Source: Rickettsiales bacterium (GTDB lineage: Bacteria > Pseudomonadota > Alphaproteobacteria > Rs-D84). Taken from it: 47,889 nt of DNA. Below the pieces are notes generated by a model, which saw nothing but the letters and a program-made list of their open reading frames with translations, was not told the DNA's origin and made no database searches. The position numbers and the translations under genes were made by a program. Each line of letters begins with the position of its first letter. Position 1 is the stretch's first letter. Shown one piece after another: positions 7,557 through 14,691 of the stretch. Location: the NCBI GenBank assembly GCA_031263295.1, contig JAISGC010000055.1, positions 1 through 47,889 of the forward strand. The letters are read 5' to 3'.

Positions 7557-9242
7557 TTATGAGTTTTGATAATTATCCTTCCGCATCGCCGATTGGACGC
7601 GGTTGATTTCGCGCTCGGAGATTCCGAGTTCCGACATAACGCCGCGCCCCAGCAAGAACGAAGACTCGATTGTCTCGGGCAATGCGACGCGCGCGCCTTC
7701 GGCCAATAATGTCTTTGATTCGTCCAGGTTCCGGGCGCGCGCGAAAATCCGGACATTCTTGGCGGCGCGAATCGCGGCGCGAACGGTTTTCTTCGCAACC
7801 GCCGCATTGTCGAGCGCGATTATCAGCGCCTTGGCGCCGCGCGGCCGCAGCCCGAAGCCCGCCAGGACATCGCTTCGCGTGGTATCTCCGTAATAGACGG
7901 CGAATCCGCGCTCGCGGCCGGACAATACGCGGTCTATGTTCATATCGATGGCGAGATACGGCACCTTTTCGGCGACCAGCATTTTCGCGATGGTCACTCC
8001 GACGCGCCCGAATCCGCAGATTATGACCGCCGGGCGCGCGGGCATTTCAAGATTGTATTTTTTGGCCTTGGCCGCGGAATATAAACTGCCGCGCCCGCTC
8101 AGCCAGTCGTATAGCAACAGGGCCGCGCCGGAGACAATCATCGACAGCATTATGACGGCGATAAGAATCTCGGCATGCGCGTTCGGAATCGAGTCGAACT
8201 TCGCCGCGCGAAGGGTCTGCAAAACCAACAGGCCGAACTCGCCGCCCTGCGCCAGAATCAGCGCTATGACCAGGGCCGCGCGCGCGCGCACTCCGCGCAT
8301 TCCGGCGACGATGTAAATAATCGCGAACTTCAATGCCACCAGCGCCGCCGCGCCGACCAAAATCAGCATCCAGTGTTCGCCCATCAGCTCCACATCCAAT
8401 CCCATCCCGAGCGTTATGAAAAACATCGCGCCGAATAAAGTCTGATAGGGCGCGATGTCGGCGCGCACCTGATACTGATAGAGGCTTTCCGAGAACAGCA
8501 TTCCCGCGACAAACGCCCCGATTCCGACCGGCAGGCCCAGCGCCGCGAATCCCGCGCCGCAGGCCGCGATGGTCAGCAGCACCGCCAGCAAAAACGCGAC
8601 CGGCGACTTTATGCGCGCCACTATTTTCATAAAGGGATTCATAACTACGCGCGCCAGAATTATGACGCCGATACTCAGCATCAGGGTCATAACCGAAACA
8701 TCGATTATTTCCGCGCCAAAGTTCGGAACCTTGCCCGCGAAAACCGGCATCATCGCCAATAGAGGCACCGCGAGCAGCCCTTGGAACAGCAGAATCGAAA
8801 ATGTCTGGCGCCCAAGCCGCGCGGACAACTCGTTGCGGTCGGCCAAGGATTGCAGATTCGCGGACGACGACGACATGGTCAGAATCAGCGCGATCATAAT
8901 CGCGGGCGACAACGGCCACGGCGTGATGAAATAGAGAACCGGAAACAGCGCGGCCGCAACCGCCAGCACCTCGGCCGCGCCGAGCCCGAAGATATGGCGC
9001 CGCATAGACCACAGGCGCTTGAAGTTCAGTTCGAGCCCGAGCGCGAACCACAAAAACATCATTCCGAGTTCGCTCATATAATCAAGGCCGCTGTTGCCCG
9101 CGCCGCCAAATAAACCGAGGGCGCCCGGCCCGGCGATAATTCCGGCCGCGAAAAACGCCAGCATAGGGTTGAGTTTAATCCGCCGCGCCAAATACGACAG
9201 CCCCAGCGCCAGCCCAAGAAAATACAAAACGGAAAGATTCAT
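7557..9242 (-). CDS. Kef-type monovalent cation:proton antiporter (CPA2) with TrkA-N domain
   Basis: An inner-membrane antiporter of 561 residues, probably exchanging K+ (or Na+) for H+. The first ~380 residues are a hydrophobic bundle of about 12 helices typical of the CPA2 family (MNLSVLYFLGLALGLSYL at the start, TMSSSSANLQSLADRNELSA in the middle). A cytoplasmic Rossmann TrkA-N domain follows, opening AVIICGFGRVGVTIAKML (GxGxxG) and continuing through IDMNIDRVLSGRERGFAVYY. KefB and KefC of E. coli are of similar size and organisation, but glutathione-binding residues cannot be judged here, so I give no symbol. An AAGGAA Shine-Dalgarno lies 8 nt upstream. It is convergent with ftsY. Confidence 0.88.
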   Translation of the reverse strand: MNLSVLYFLGLALGLSYLARRIKLNPMLAFFAAGIIAGPGALGLFGGAGNSGLDYMSELGMMFLWFALGLELNFKRLWSMRRHIFGLGAAEVLAVAAALFPVLYFITPWPLSPAIMIALILTMSSSSANLQSLADRNELSARLGRQTFSILLFQGLLAVPLLAMMPVFAGKVPNFGAEIIDVSVMTLMLSIGVIILARVVMNPFMKIVARIKSPVAFLLAVLLTIAACGAGFAALGLPVGIGAFVAGMLFSESLYQYQVRADIAPYQTLFGAMFFITLGMGLDVELMGEHWMLILVGAAALVALKFAIIYIVAGMRGVRARAALVIALILAQGGEFGLLVLQTLRAAKFDSIPNAHAEILIAVIMLSMIVSGAALLLYDWLSGRGSLYSAAKAKKYNLEMPARPAVIICGFGRVGVTIAKMLVAEKVPYLAIDMNIDRVLSGRERGFAVYYGDTTRSDVLAGFGLRPRGAKALIIALDNAAVAKKTVRAAIRAAKNVRIFARARNLDESKTLLAEGARVALPETIESSFLLGRGVMSELGISEREINRVQSAMRKDNYQNS

Positions 9243-9280
9243 GGTTGTTCCTTTTTCTGGCGATATTATATCATAAAAGT

Positions 9281-9367
9281 TTAATGACTAATGACTAATA
9301 ACTAATGTCTAATTTCTAATGAGCGGCAATTAGTAATTAGACATTAGTTATTAGTCATTAGTCATTA
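9281..9367. repeat. Repeat D1 (inverted 7-nt arrays)
   Basis: The left arm reads TTAATGACTAATGACTAATA and continues with related units; the right arm is the inverse, ending TTAGTCATTAGTCATTA. The centre is short (GAGCGGC). It separates the divergent antiporter and dnaN genes. D2 at 13627-13729 has the same plan but different unit sequence. Confidence 0.8.
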
Positions 9368-9456
9368 AAAAAAAGTCCTTGCGTCAAGTTTGCGGTTTTT
9401 GCTAATCTTGCCCGGACGAGGGAAATTGAGAGATTACCCGATAAGGAGTTTTTATT

Positions 9457-10584
9457 ATGAGTTTGGAGTTTTCGGTTTTCAGACAGGCGCTGGTTTCGGC
9501 GCTCGGGCATATGCAGTCCATAATTGAAAAGCGCAATACCTTGCCGATTCTGTCGAATGTCAAGATCGAGGCCGGGGCCGACCTGGTCCTGACCGCGACG
9601 AATGTCGACCTTGAATTGATAGAGCATGTCGCGGCCGATGTTTTGTCCGGCGGCGCGATAACGATACCGGTCCAGATGTTTTACGACCTTGTGCGGAAAT
9701 TGCCCGAGGACGCGGAAATCAAGGTGAAATTGTCCGACGCGGGCGAGTTTGTCGTCTCGTCGGGGCGCTCGGTCTTCAAGTTCCAGACTATGCCCGCGGA
9801 CAACTTCCCGATGATGGTCGCGCCGACCGCGGTCGTAAAGTTCCAGATGAACACGGACGACCTTGCGCGCCTGATAAACCAGACGAAGTTCGCGATTCCG
9901 GCGGACGATGTGCGCTATCACTTGGGCGGAATATATTTCCATATAGACGATAAAAAACTGACCGCGGTCGCGACCGATTCGCAGAGGCTGGCGCTGTGCT
10001 CGATGCCCGCGCCCGCCGGCGCCGAGGCTATGCCGTCGGTTATTCTGCCGCGCCGCTTGGTCGCGGAGGTCGCGAACCTTCTCGGCGATGTGAAGGTCGA
10101 CGATGTGGTGGTCGAGTTGTCCGATACCAAGGCGCGCTTCACGATTGGCGCGGCGACCTTGACCAGCAAGCTGGTTGACGCGCAGTATCCGAACTATAAA
10201 ATTGTAATTCCGAAGAACAACGAGAAAATCGCGACGATGAACACCAAGCAATTCGTGCATGCGATAGACCTTGTGTCCGCCGCGAGCAGCGACAAGACGA
10301 AGACCGTTCAGCTGGGATTCTCTATGAATAAACTGGTCGCGTCGGTGTCCAGCAAAGACGACGGCAATTCGGTCTCGGGCGCGGAGGAATTGGATATTGA
10401 ATACAACAGCGATGATTCGTTCCAGATTCTGTTCAACCTGCGTTTTTTGCTGGACATAGCGAACCAGGTCGACGGCGGGGACAAAGTGTCCTTGGCAATG
10501 CAGGACGCGCTATCGCCCACGCTGATTCGCTCGGCGGCGAAAGACACGGATTCGATGTTCATCCTGATGCCGATGCGGATTTAA
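9457..10584 (+). CDS. dnaN: DNA polymerase III beta sliding clamp
   Basis: The ring-shaped processivity clamp of the replicative polymerase, loaded by the gamma/tau complex and acting as a homodimer. The product is 375 residues, the usual length for three clamp folds. The N-terminus (MSLEFSVFRQALVSALGHM, then IIEKRNTLPILSNVKIEA) and the C-terminus (DSMFILMPMRI) are diagnostic; the C-terminal MPMRI forms part of the pocket that binds clamp-binding motifs. The start has an AAGGAG Shine-Dalgarno. It is not beside dnaA or recF, so the usual origin cluster is broken up here. A large repeat (10588-10757) separates it from mltG on the same strand. Confidence 0.96.
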   Translation: MSLEFSVFRQALVSALGHMQSIIEKRNTLPILSNVKIEAGADLVLTATNVDLELIEHVAADVLSGGAITIPVQMFYDLVRKLPEDAEIKVKLSDAGEFVVSSGRSVFKFQTMPADNFPMMVAPTAVVKFQMNTDDLARLINQTKFAIPADDVRYHLGGIYFHIDDKKLTAVATDSQRLALCSMPAPAGAEAMPSVILPRRLVAEVANLLGDVKVDDVVVELSDTKARFTIGAATLTSKLVDAQYPNYKIVIPKNNEKIATMNTKQFVHAIDLVSAASSDKTKTVQLGFSMNKLVASVSSKDDGNSVSGAEELDIEYNSDDSFQILFNLRFLLDIANQVDGGDKVSLAMQDALSPTLIRSAAKDTDSMFILMPMRI

Positions 10585-10587
10585 TGG

Positions 10588-10757
10588 GATGCCTGGTGGG
10601 GCGAGTTTTGATAAAACTCGCCAATTGCAAATTGGAAGGGGGCGAAGCCCCTCTGACAATTTGCAATTAAATTGAAAGCGATTTTCTTTTTATTTTCTCC
10701 GGGGCTTCGCCCCATCGAAAATAAAAAGGGTGTGTTTTACCAAACCACACCCCACCA
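10588..10757. repeat. Repeat E2, complete element with GCCTGGTGGGG inverted ends
   Basis: The left end GCCTGGTGGGGCGAGTTTTG and right end ACCACACCCCACCAGGC are inverse. Internal hairpins are AATTGCAAATTG ... CAATTTGCAATT and TTTTATTTTCtccGGGG ... CCCCatcGAAAATAAAA. The last half, from 10672, is translated as the start of MltG. Related pieces occur at 438-490 (pheT), 44755-44846 and 47460-47490 (lnt). Confidence 0.8.
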
Positions 10758-11868
10758 GGCTCGACCAAAAAAACAACTGCCAACTAAAAAAAACTCCGTT
10801 TCCAAAAAGAAAACCGCCGCCAAAAAAACGGCGGTTAAAAAACGCGCAGTCAAAAAAAGCCCCCACCCAAGAGTTGCTACGGCTCGCTCCGCTCGCCAAG
10901 CAACTCTATCCCGCCCCCGCAAGCGGGGGCAGGAAAAGCGTTCGACGCGCCGTAAGATTATTCTCTATTCTCTGTTCTCTGTTCTCTTTTCTCTTAGTCT
11001 CTTATTCTCTTATTCTCTATTTATCCGCCCGGCGTGGACGGGCGGCGAATACATCGTCGCAAGCGGCGCGTCCGTATCGCGCGTTGTCGCGGACCTGAAC
11101 CAGGGCGATATTTTCAAGTTTTTAATCCGCGCGCGCGGCGGCCGGGTGATGGCAGGAACCTATGACATTCCCGAAAGCGCCAGCGTCTGGCGCCTGGCTC
11201 GGATGCTGTCCTTGGGCGAGATCGCGAGCGCATCGATTACTATCCCCGAGGGCCTGACCAGCAAACAAATCGCGCTGCTGCTGGGGGCGGCGCACGAATA
11301 CAAAGACGGCGAATTATTTCCCGACACCTATTCGATTCCAAAGGGTTCCGACCCGGCGCAGGTCATCGATATGATGAAGAAAAAAATGGACCGCGTGCGC
11401 GAGAACTGGGAACGGGCGGGCCGCCGTTTGCCCGCTCCGTTAAAAGACTGGAACGAGGTCATGACGCTCGCGTCGATTGTCCAAAAGGAAACGCCGCGCG
11501 CGTCCGAAATGCCGGTTGTCGCGTCGGTCTATCTGAACCGGCTGCGAAAAAAAATGCGGTTGCAGGCGGACCCGACGGTCGTCTATGCGATAACGGGCGG
11601 GCTCGGCGATATGCAGGGGCGCCCGCTGTTTTCCAAACACTTGCAGACCGCGAGCCCGTATAACACTTACCGCAACGCGGGTCTGCCGCCCGCGCCGATC
11701 GCGAATGTCGGAATGGACGCGATCGCGGCGGTGCTGAATCCGGCGGACACGAATTATTTATACTTCGTCGCAGACGGCACCGGCGGCCATAGTTTCAGCC
11801 GCACCCTCGACGAGCACAACGCCAATCGCAGCGTCTGGCGACGGATTAAAAAAAAGAACAATGAATGA
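10672..11868 (+). CDS. mltG: Endolytic murein transglycosylase MltG (YceG-like) with a repeat-built N-terminus
   Basis: An inner-membrane lytic transglycosylase that cuts nascent glycan strands and acts as a terminase of glycan polymerisation. The catalytic domain is intact: ASIVQKETPRASEMPVVASV carries the catalytic Glu, followed by LQADPTVVYAI and ASPYNTYRNAGLPPAPIAN. The ~119 residues before it are unusual. Residues 1-29 come from repeat E2, ~30-62 are Lys/Ala rich, ~63-88 come from palindrome F2, and the membrane helix (~97-119, ILYSLFSVLFSLSLLFSYSL) is encoded by an array of TTCTCT-like repeats. The TTG at 10672 is the longest start; the GTG near 10732 is an alternative and the true start is uncertain. 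E. coli MltG is 340 residues against 398 here. Confidence 0.9.
   Translation: MKAIFFLFSPGLRPIENKKGVFYQTTPHQARPKKQLPTKKNSVSKKKTAAKKTAVKKRAVKKSPHPRVATARSARQATLSRPRKRGQEKRSTRRKIILYSLFSVLFSLSLLFSYSLFIRPAWTGGEYIVASGASVSRVVADLNQGDIFKFLIRARGGRVMAGTYDIPESASVWRLARMLSLGEIASASITIPEGLTSKQIALLLGAAHEYKDGELFPDTYSIPKGSDPAQVIDMMKKKMDRVRENWERAGRRLPAPLKDWNEVMTLASIVQKETPRASEMPVVASVYLNRLRKKMRLQADPTVVYAITGGLGDMQGRPLFSKHLQTASPYNTYRNAGLPPAPIANVGMDAIAAVLNPADTNYLYFVADGTGGHSFSRTLDEHNANRSVWRRIKKKNNE
10859..10933. repeat. Palindrome F2, in frame inside mltG
   Basis: Edges GCCCCCACCCAAG and GCGGGGGCAGG, with central arms AGAGTTGCT / AGCAACTCT. It is the inverse-orientation match of F3 in rnhB: the outer edges are the same, while the central hairpin arms differ but still pair. 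It encodes residues ~63-88 of MltG. Confidence 0.85.
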
Positions 11869-11873
11869 CGCGC

Positions 11874-12010
11874 GGTGTTCCCCTCCTTTGGAGGGGTGCC
11901 GCCGAAGGCGGCGGGGTGGTGGCGAAGGTCTGCACTGCCTGCTGCAAGTACCACCCCGTCATTTTTTTGCTTTGCAAAAAAATGCCACCCCTCCAAAGGA
12001 GGGGAACACC
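11874..12010. repeat. Repeat A1 (GGTGTTCCCCTCC inverted ends)
   Basis: The terminal inverted repeats are GGTGTTCCCCTCCTTTGGAG and its inverse, each itself palindromic (CCCCTCC ttt GGAGGGG). The interior has further hairpins (TTTTTTTGC ttt GCAAAAAAA). It sits between mltG and the next gene. A2 and A3 are at 13165-13321 and 22030-22423. Confidence 0.85.
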
Positions 12011-12054
12011 ACCCCACCGCATTGTCCCGTTATCACCCGTTATAATTTTTGTAT

Positions 12055-12081
12055 TTGACATCCGCCCGCATTTGCTATAAT
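12055..12081 (+). promoter_or_regulatory. Sigma70-type promoter for the outer-membrane protein gene at 12116
   Basis: TTGACA (12055-12060) and TATAAT (12076-12081) separated by 15 nt, both perfect consensus boxes but with a short spacer. A leader of about 28 nt with a GGAG Shine-Dalgarno follows. Confidence 0.65.
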
Positions 12082-12115
12082 CGCCGCAGGGAAAAACTAA
12101 AAAAGGAGTTCCTTC

Positions 12116-12679
12116 ATGAAAAGACTGATACTGACATCGCTCTCGGCAATGCTGCTTGCGACGGCCGCGAACGCGGGCGCCTATATCGGCGGAAGCTTCA
12201 ACACGAATATGAACGAAAAGTTCACCTATGACGGCAAGTCCTACGACGGCCCGAAAGTCGAGTTCTTCGACAATATCGATCTGGCCGTGTTCCTTGGATA
12301 CAAATTGGAAAACGGGCTGCGCTTGGAGGCCGACTTTATGCGCTCCGCGCTGCACCGCAAAGATGTCGACTTCGCCGATTCGTTCGATGTCGAGTTCGGA
12401 TTGGGTCAGGCGCGCGCGCTGTATGACATCAAGACGAACGGCAAGTTCACGCCATACATCGGCGTCGGGGTGGACAATCTGCTGATTGAGAAAGGCTATC
12501 GCTCGTTCGACGGCGCGTTGGTCGCCGGATTGCAGTTCGCGCTGGATGCGAAAGTGTCGTTGGATCTGCAATACCAGCTGGGCCTGGGCTACGAGTCCAA
12601 ATGGCAAAACCAGCCGGGCAACGAATGGTGGGGCGATATGTTCAGCGTCGTGAAATTGGGACTTGGATACAAGTTCTAA
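12116..12679 (+). CDS. Small outer-membrane beta-barrel protein
   Basis: A protein of 187 residues with a signal peptide (MKRLILTSLSAMLLATAANA) and alternating-residue strands ending in an aromatic C-terminus (VKLGLGYKF), the usual BAM-recognition end of an 8-stranded barrel. YIGVGVDNLLIEKGYRSF and LDAKVSLDLQYQLGLGYESK resemble OmpA-like/porin-family (OMP_b-brl) strands. It is probably a structural or adhesive surface protein. It has its own promoter and a good intrinsic terminator (12691-12714), so it is a single-gene unit. Four other barrel proteins of similar type occur in the window. Confidence 0.82.
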   Translation: MKRLILTSLSAMLLATAANAGAYIGGSFNTNMNEKFTYDGKSYDGPKVEFFDNIDLAVFLGYKLENGLRLEADFMRSALHRKDVDFADSFDVEFGLGQARALYDIKTNGKFTPYIGVGVDNLLIEKGYRSFDGALVAGLQFALDAKVSLDLQYQLGLGYESKWQNQPGNEWWGDMFSVVKLGLGYKF

Positions 12680-12690
12680 AAATCGCGATA

Positions 12691-12714
12691 AAATCGCCCT
12701 CCGGGGCGATTTTT
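12691..12714 (+). terminator. Intrinsic terminator after the barrel gene
   Basis: The hairpin AAATCGCCC tcc GGGGCGATTT is followed by a short T run 10 nt after the stop codon. Confidence 0.8.
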
Positions 12715-12737
12715 AATTCATAATTCATAATCGGTCG

Positions 12738-13136
12738 CTATGCCATAAACTGCATCAAAAATTGCGGAATTGTCAGCTGGAACCCGCAGCCCAAGGCGCA
12801 TTGCGCAGTGGTTGTGCAGACGCCCGGATTATTCATCAAAATAGGGCGTCCTGCGGCGGGATATGTCATAGTGCACAGGCAATCCCCATTCGCCGTGCAG
12901 CTTGCGGTGCCGCGGACATGCCTGCCGGTGCAGGCGACGGATGTCGAGCCTGTGACCTGGCTGGCCGCGGGGTTATCCCAGGTTGCGCCAGCCTTGCATC
13001 CGGCGCCGAGCGAGTACTCTCCGCTGTCGCCGTTCCATGTGACGGTCTGCGTCGAACTCAACACGCAGAGCTTCGCGGCGTCGGCTTCGCCGCCGGTGGA
13101 AAACGCCAGCATTGCAATGGCAATAAGTTTTTTCAT
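12738..13136 (-). CDS. Small secreted cysteine-rich protein (family with 16834-17322), function unknown
   Basis: A protein of 132 residues with a signal peptide (MKKLIAIAMLAFSTGGEADA) and many cysteines: AAKLCVLSS near the N-terminus, CLCTMTYPA in the middle, then CTTTAQCALGCGF at the end. The gene at 16834-17322 shares the same plan, including an N-terminal signal plus LC, a CxCxMTxP motif and a terminal CxxxCxxxCGC-like cluster. Both genes have the same AACAGGGAGAA ribosome-binding region and both lie downstream of an X RNA. It is probably an exported disulfide-stabilised protein. No known domain was recognised and no function is assigned. Confidence 0.75.
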   Translation of the reverse strand: MKKLIAIAMLAFSTGGEADAAKLCVLSSTQTVTWNGDSGEYSLGAGCKAGATWDNPAASQVTGSTSVACTGRHVRGTASCTANGDCLCTMTYPAAGRPILMNNPGVCTTTAQCALGCGFQLTIPQFLMQFMA

Positions 13137-13164
13137 AATTTTTCTCCCTGTTTTTGTTTTTTAT

Positions 13165-13321
13165 GCGATGCCTTCCGCGCGGTGTTCCCCTCCTTTGGAG
13201 GGGTGGGCGGGCAACGGCCGGGGTGGGTCTGGTGAAAGGCAGTGCCGTTGTTCGACACCCCCCCGCCGCCCTGCGGGCGGCACCCCTCCAAAGGAGGGGA
13301 ACACCGCGCGAAAGGCATCGC
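13165..13321. repeat. Repeat A2, long inverted ends
   Basis: The ends GCGATGCCTTCCGCGCGGTG then TTCCCCTCC are inverted at the right as GGAGGGGAACACCGCGCGAA then AGGCATCGC, giving arms of ~40 bp. The element lies inside the leader between X2 and the cysteine-rich gene at 13136. Confidence 0.85.
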
Positions 13322-13376
13322 ATTGTCGGGAAACTTTGGGGCGCAAGCCCGGCGAAGCGCCGAAGGCGCGAAGACG

Positions 13377-13584
13377 GGTCGGGGGGTAGAAATATCATAT
13401 TGAGAATGATCCCACGAGATTGCTCTGCGCGGCCCCCGACCATAGCGGGCCGGTCGCATTGACCGGGTGCATAAAAAAAACGGCCTCCGCCGTTATGTTT
13501 TTACGCTCGGATTACGACGCATAAAGCGCGCCGCTCAATATGGGATTTTCTACTTCCCAGAACGCAAGTTTCCCAACTTGGTTC
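13377..13584 (-). ncRNA. X RNA copy 2: pseudoknotted leader RNA upstream of the cysteine-rich gene
   Basis: The RNA reads on the minus strand. Helix LR: CATATTGAG (13542-13534) pairs with CTCAATATG (13404-13396), 9 bp perfect. Helix P1: GGTCGGGGG (13441-13433) pairs with CCCCCGACC (13385-13377), 9 bp perfect. The order LR5', P1 5', LR3', P1 3' makes an H-type pseudoknot. Before LR lie hairpins CAAGTT ggga AACTTG and TGGGA ... TCCCA. After LR5' comes a hairpin and then CGTAATCC, followed by a hairpin with a T run (AACGGC gga GGCCGTT, 13479-13494). Repeat A2 interrupts the distance to the gene start at 13136. No Rfam family was recognised by eye. Confidence 0.75.
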
Positions 13585-13590
13585 CCTATC

Positions 13591-13619
13591 ATTATAGATG
13601 TTATGCATTTTTTTGTAAA
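13591..13619 (-). promoter_or_regulatory. Promoter of X RNA copy 2
   Basis: On the minus strand, TTTACA (13619-13614), a 17-nt spacer and TATAAT (13596-13591). The same boxes with the same spacing precede X copy 1. Confidence 0.85.
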
Positions 13620-13626
13620 GGGATTT

Positions 13627-13729
13627 TTAACGACCAACTACTAACGACTAGTGACTAGTGGCAGCGCGACGGCGGGCACCCCACTAGTCACTAGTCGTTA
13701 GTCACTAGTCGCTAGTAGTTAGTCGTTAA
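13627..13729. repeat. Repeat D2 (inverted 7-nt arrays)
   Basis: Units such as CTAACGACTAGTGACTAGTG on the left and the inverse CACTAGTCACTAGTCGTTAG on the right, with a GC-rich centre. It separates the X2 promoter from the convergent end of the TPR-like gene. Confidence 0.8.
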
Positions 13730-13733
13730 AAAA

Positions 13734-14501
13734 TTATTTCAGCACCGCGCGGATGCGTTGCGCGGCGTCGCCGTTATACTTGAACAAGTCCTTGAAGTCC
13801 GCGTCTTTCGGCCACCTGCGTCGCAGGTCCCCGGTTATCTCGCCGTTTTCCGCATTCTCTTCCAAGAGATCCGCAAACTGCGCGCCCGCGATGTAGCAGT
13901 TGGAATTGTTCGCGGTCCTGCAAATCTCGGCGACATCTGCGTAAATCGCGACCGCGTCCGGCAGCCGCCCGATGCGAACGAAAACCTCCGCCTTTTTCAC
14001 CAGCGAATAGACATCGCGCGAGCGCCCCGGTATCGCCAAATATTTTTCATAAATCTCTATCTCCTTGTCGGCCATTCCGTGCAGGCGAAAAAACTCGGCG
14101 CGCTCCTTCCAATAAAATCCGACGCGCTGCGATATGTCGGTCAGCTGCGAGTTCAGGCCGCGTAACGAATCGGCGACCTGCAATTCCGAAATCGCGCGCG
14201 CGAAATATTTGCGCTTCGCGTCCTCGCCGCAGGCCTCCAACGAGAGGCGATTCAGAATCTTGGCGCGTTCCAAATAGTCCGACGCGCCGTCGCTGCCGAG
14301 TTTTTTCAGCTGCGATTCCAAGACCGAAACGACGCGGTCGCAAGCGGGCGCGGTCGGGTCGATGGATTCGGCCGCCGCGGTCGGCGATGATTTTTCGCGA
14401 TGCAAAAAGAACGGCGCAATCAAGAAAAACTCAATCGATAAAACCAGCGCGGCGAACAATCCGCCCAGCGCCCACTTTTTCCATTTTGATGTCTTTTTCA
14501 T
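13734..14501 (-). CDS. Membrane-anchored TPR-like protein, function unknown
   Basis: A protein of 255 residues. The start at 14501 is chosen because AAGGAGGGAG lies just upstream and the product begins MKKTSKWKKWALGGLFAALV, a positive stretch followed by one membrane helix (to ~33). The remainder, presumably periplasmic, is helical with a pattern suggestive of tetratricopeptide repeats (AKILNRLSLEACGEDAKRKY, EIEIYEKYLAIPGRSRDVYS, GRLPDAVAIYADVAEIC). A longer start at 14561 would run back through the conserved Y1 element and is unlikely. Y1 forms its 5' leader, directly after aspS on the same strand. The function may be scaffolding of an envelope complex, which is inference only. Confidence 0.65.
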   Translation of the reverse strand: MKKTSKWKKWALGGLFAALVLSIEFFLIAPFFLHREKSSPTAAAESIDPTAPACDRVVSVLESQLKKLGSDGASDYLERAKILNRLSLEACGEDAKRKYFARAISELQVADSLRGLNSQLTDISQRVGFYWKERAEFFRLHGMADKEIEIYEKYLAIPGRSRDVYSLVKKAEVFVRIGRLPDAVAIYADVAEICRTANNSNCYIAGAQFADLLEENAENGEITGDLRRRWPKDADFKDLFKYNGDAAQRIRAVLK

Positions 14502-14517
14502 AACTCCCTCCTTTTTA

Positions 14518-14633
14518 GGGTTCGCGTGATAATCGCCCATCTCGACGCGTTTTTCACCCACTCGCGTATTCTTATACGCTTCGGGGTGAAAAACGCATCG
14601 ACCTGAACGATTCTGACGCGAACACCTCGCTGT
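14518..14633 (-). ncRNA. Structured element Y, copy 1 (leader of the TPR-like gene)
   Basis: The outer stem GTTCGCGT (14623-14616) pairs with ACGCGAAC (14527-14520). Inner stems are ATCG/CGAT, TCGATGCG/CGCGTCGA, TTTTTCACCC/GGGTGAAAAA and the apical GCGTAT aag ATACGC. Internal loops TTCAGG opposite GATGGG, and CGAA opposite GAGT, are identical in the second copy (42785-42900). The distance between the outer arms is 88 nt in both. Two helices covary, so the structure is conserved. Orientation is taken from its position after aspS and before the 14501 start. Confidence 0.7.
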
Positions 14634-14663
14634 TCCTCTCTAAAAAATCGCTTCGCGATTTTT

Positions 14664-14691
14664 CTAGTCCCTTGTCCCTAATCCCTAGTCC
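14664..14691. repeat. Short tandem-repeat remnant next to aspS
   Basis: AGTCCCTTGTCCCTAATCCC continuing as TAGTCCCTA resembles a degraded single arm of the B-type hexamer arrays. No inverse arm was seen nearby. Confidence 0.45.

Noticed and set aside
10730..11098. 122-codon frame overlapping the mltG N-terminus
   Set aside because: It is a frame-shifted reading of the same repeat DNA; only the mltG frame continues into a conserved catalytic domain.
14502..14561. ATG at 14561 as start of the TPR-like gene
   Set aside because: It would translate part of the conserved Y stem; the ATG at 14501 has a strong Shine-Dalgarno.
14518..14633. Element Y as the bacterial 4.5S SRP RNA
   Set aside because: It is a rod of similar size, but the conserved SRP apical motif (GGAAGCAGCC-like) is absent and it occurs twice.
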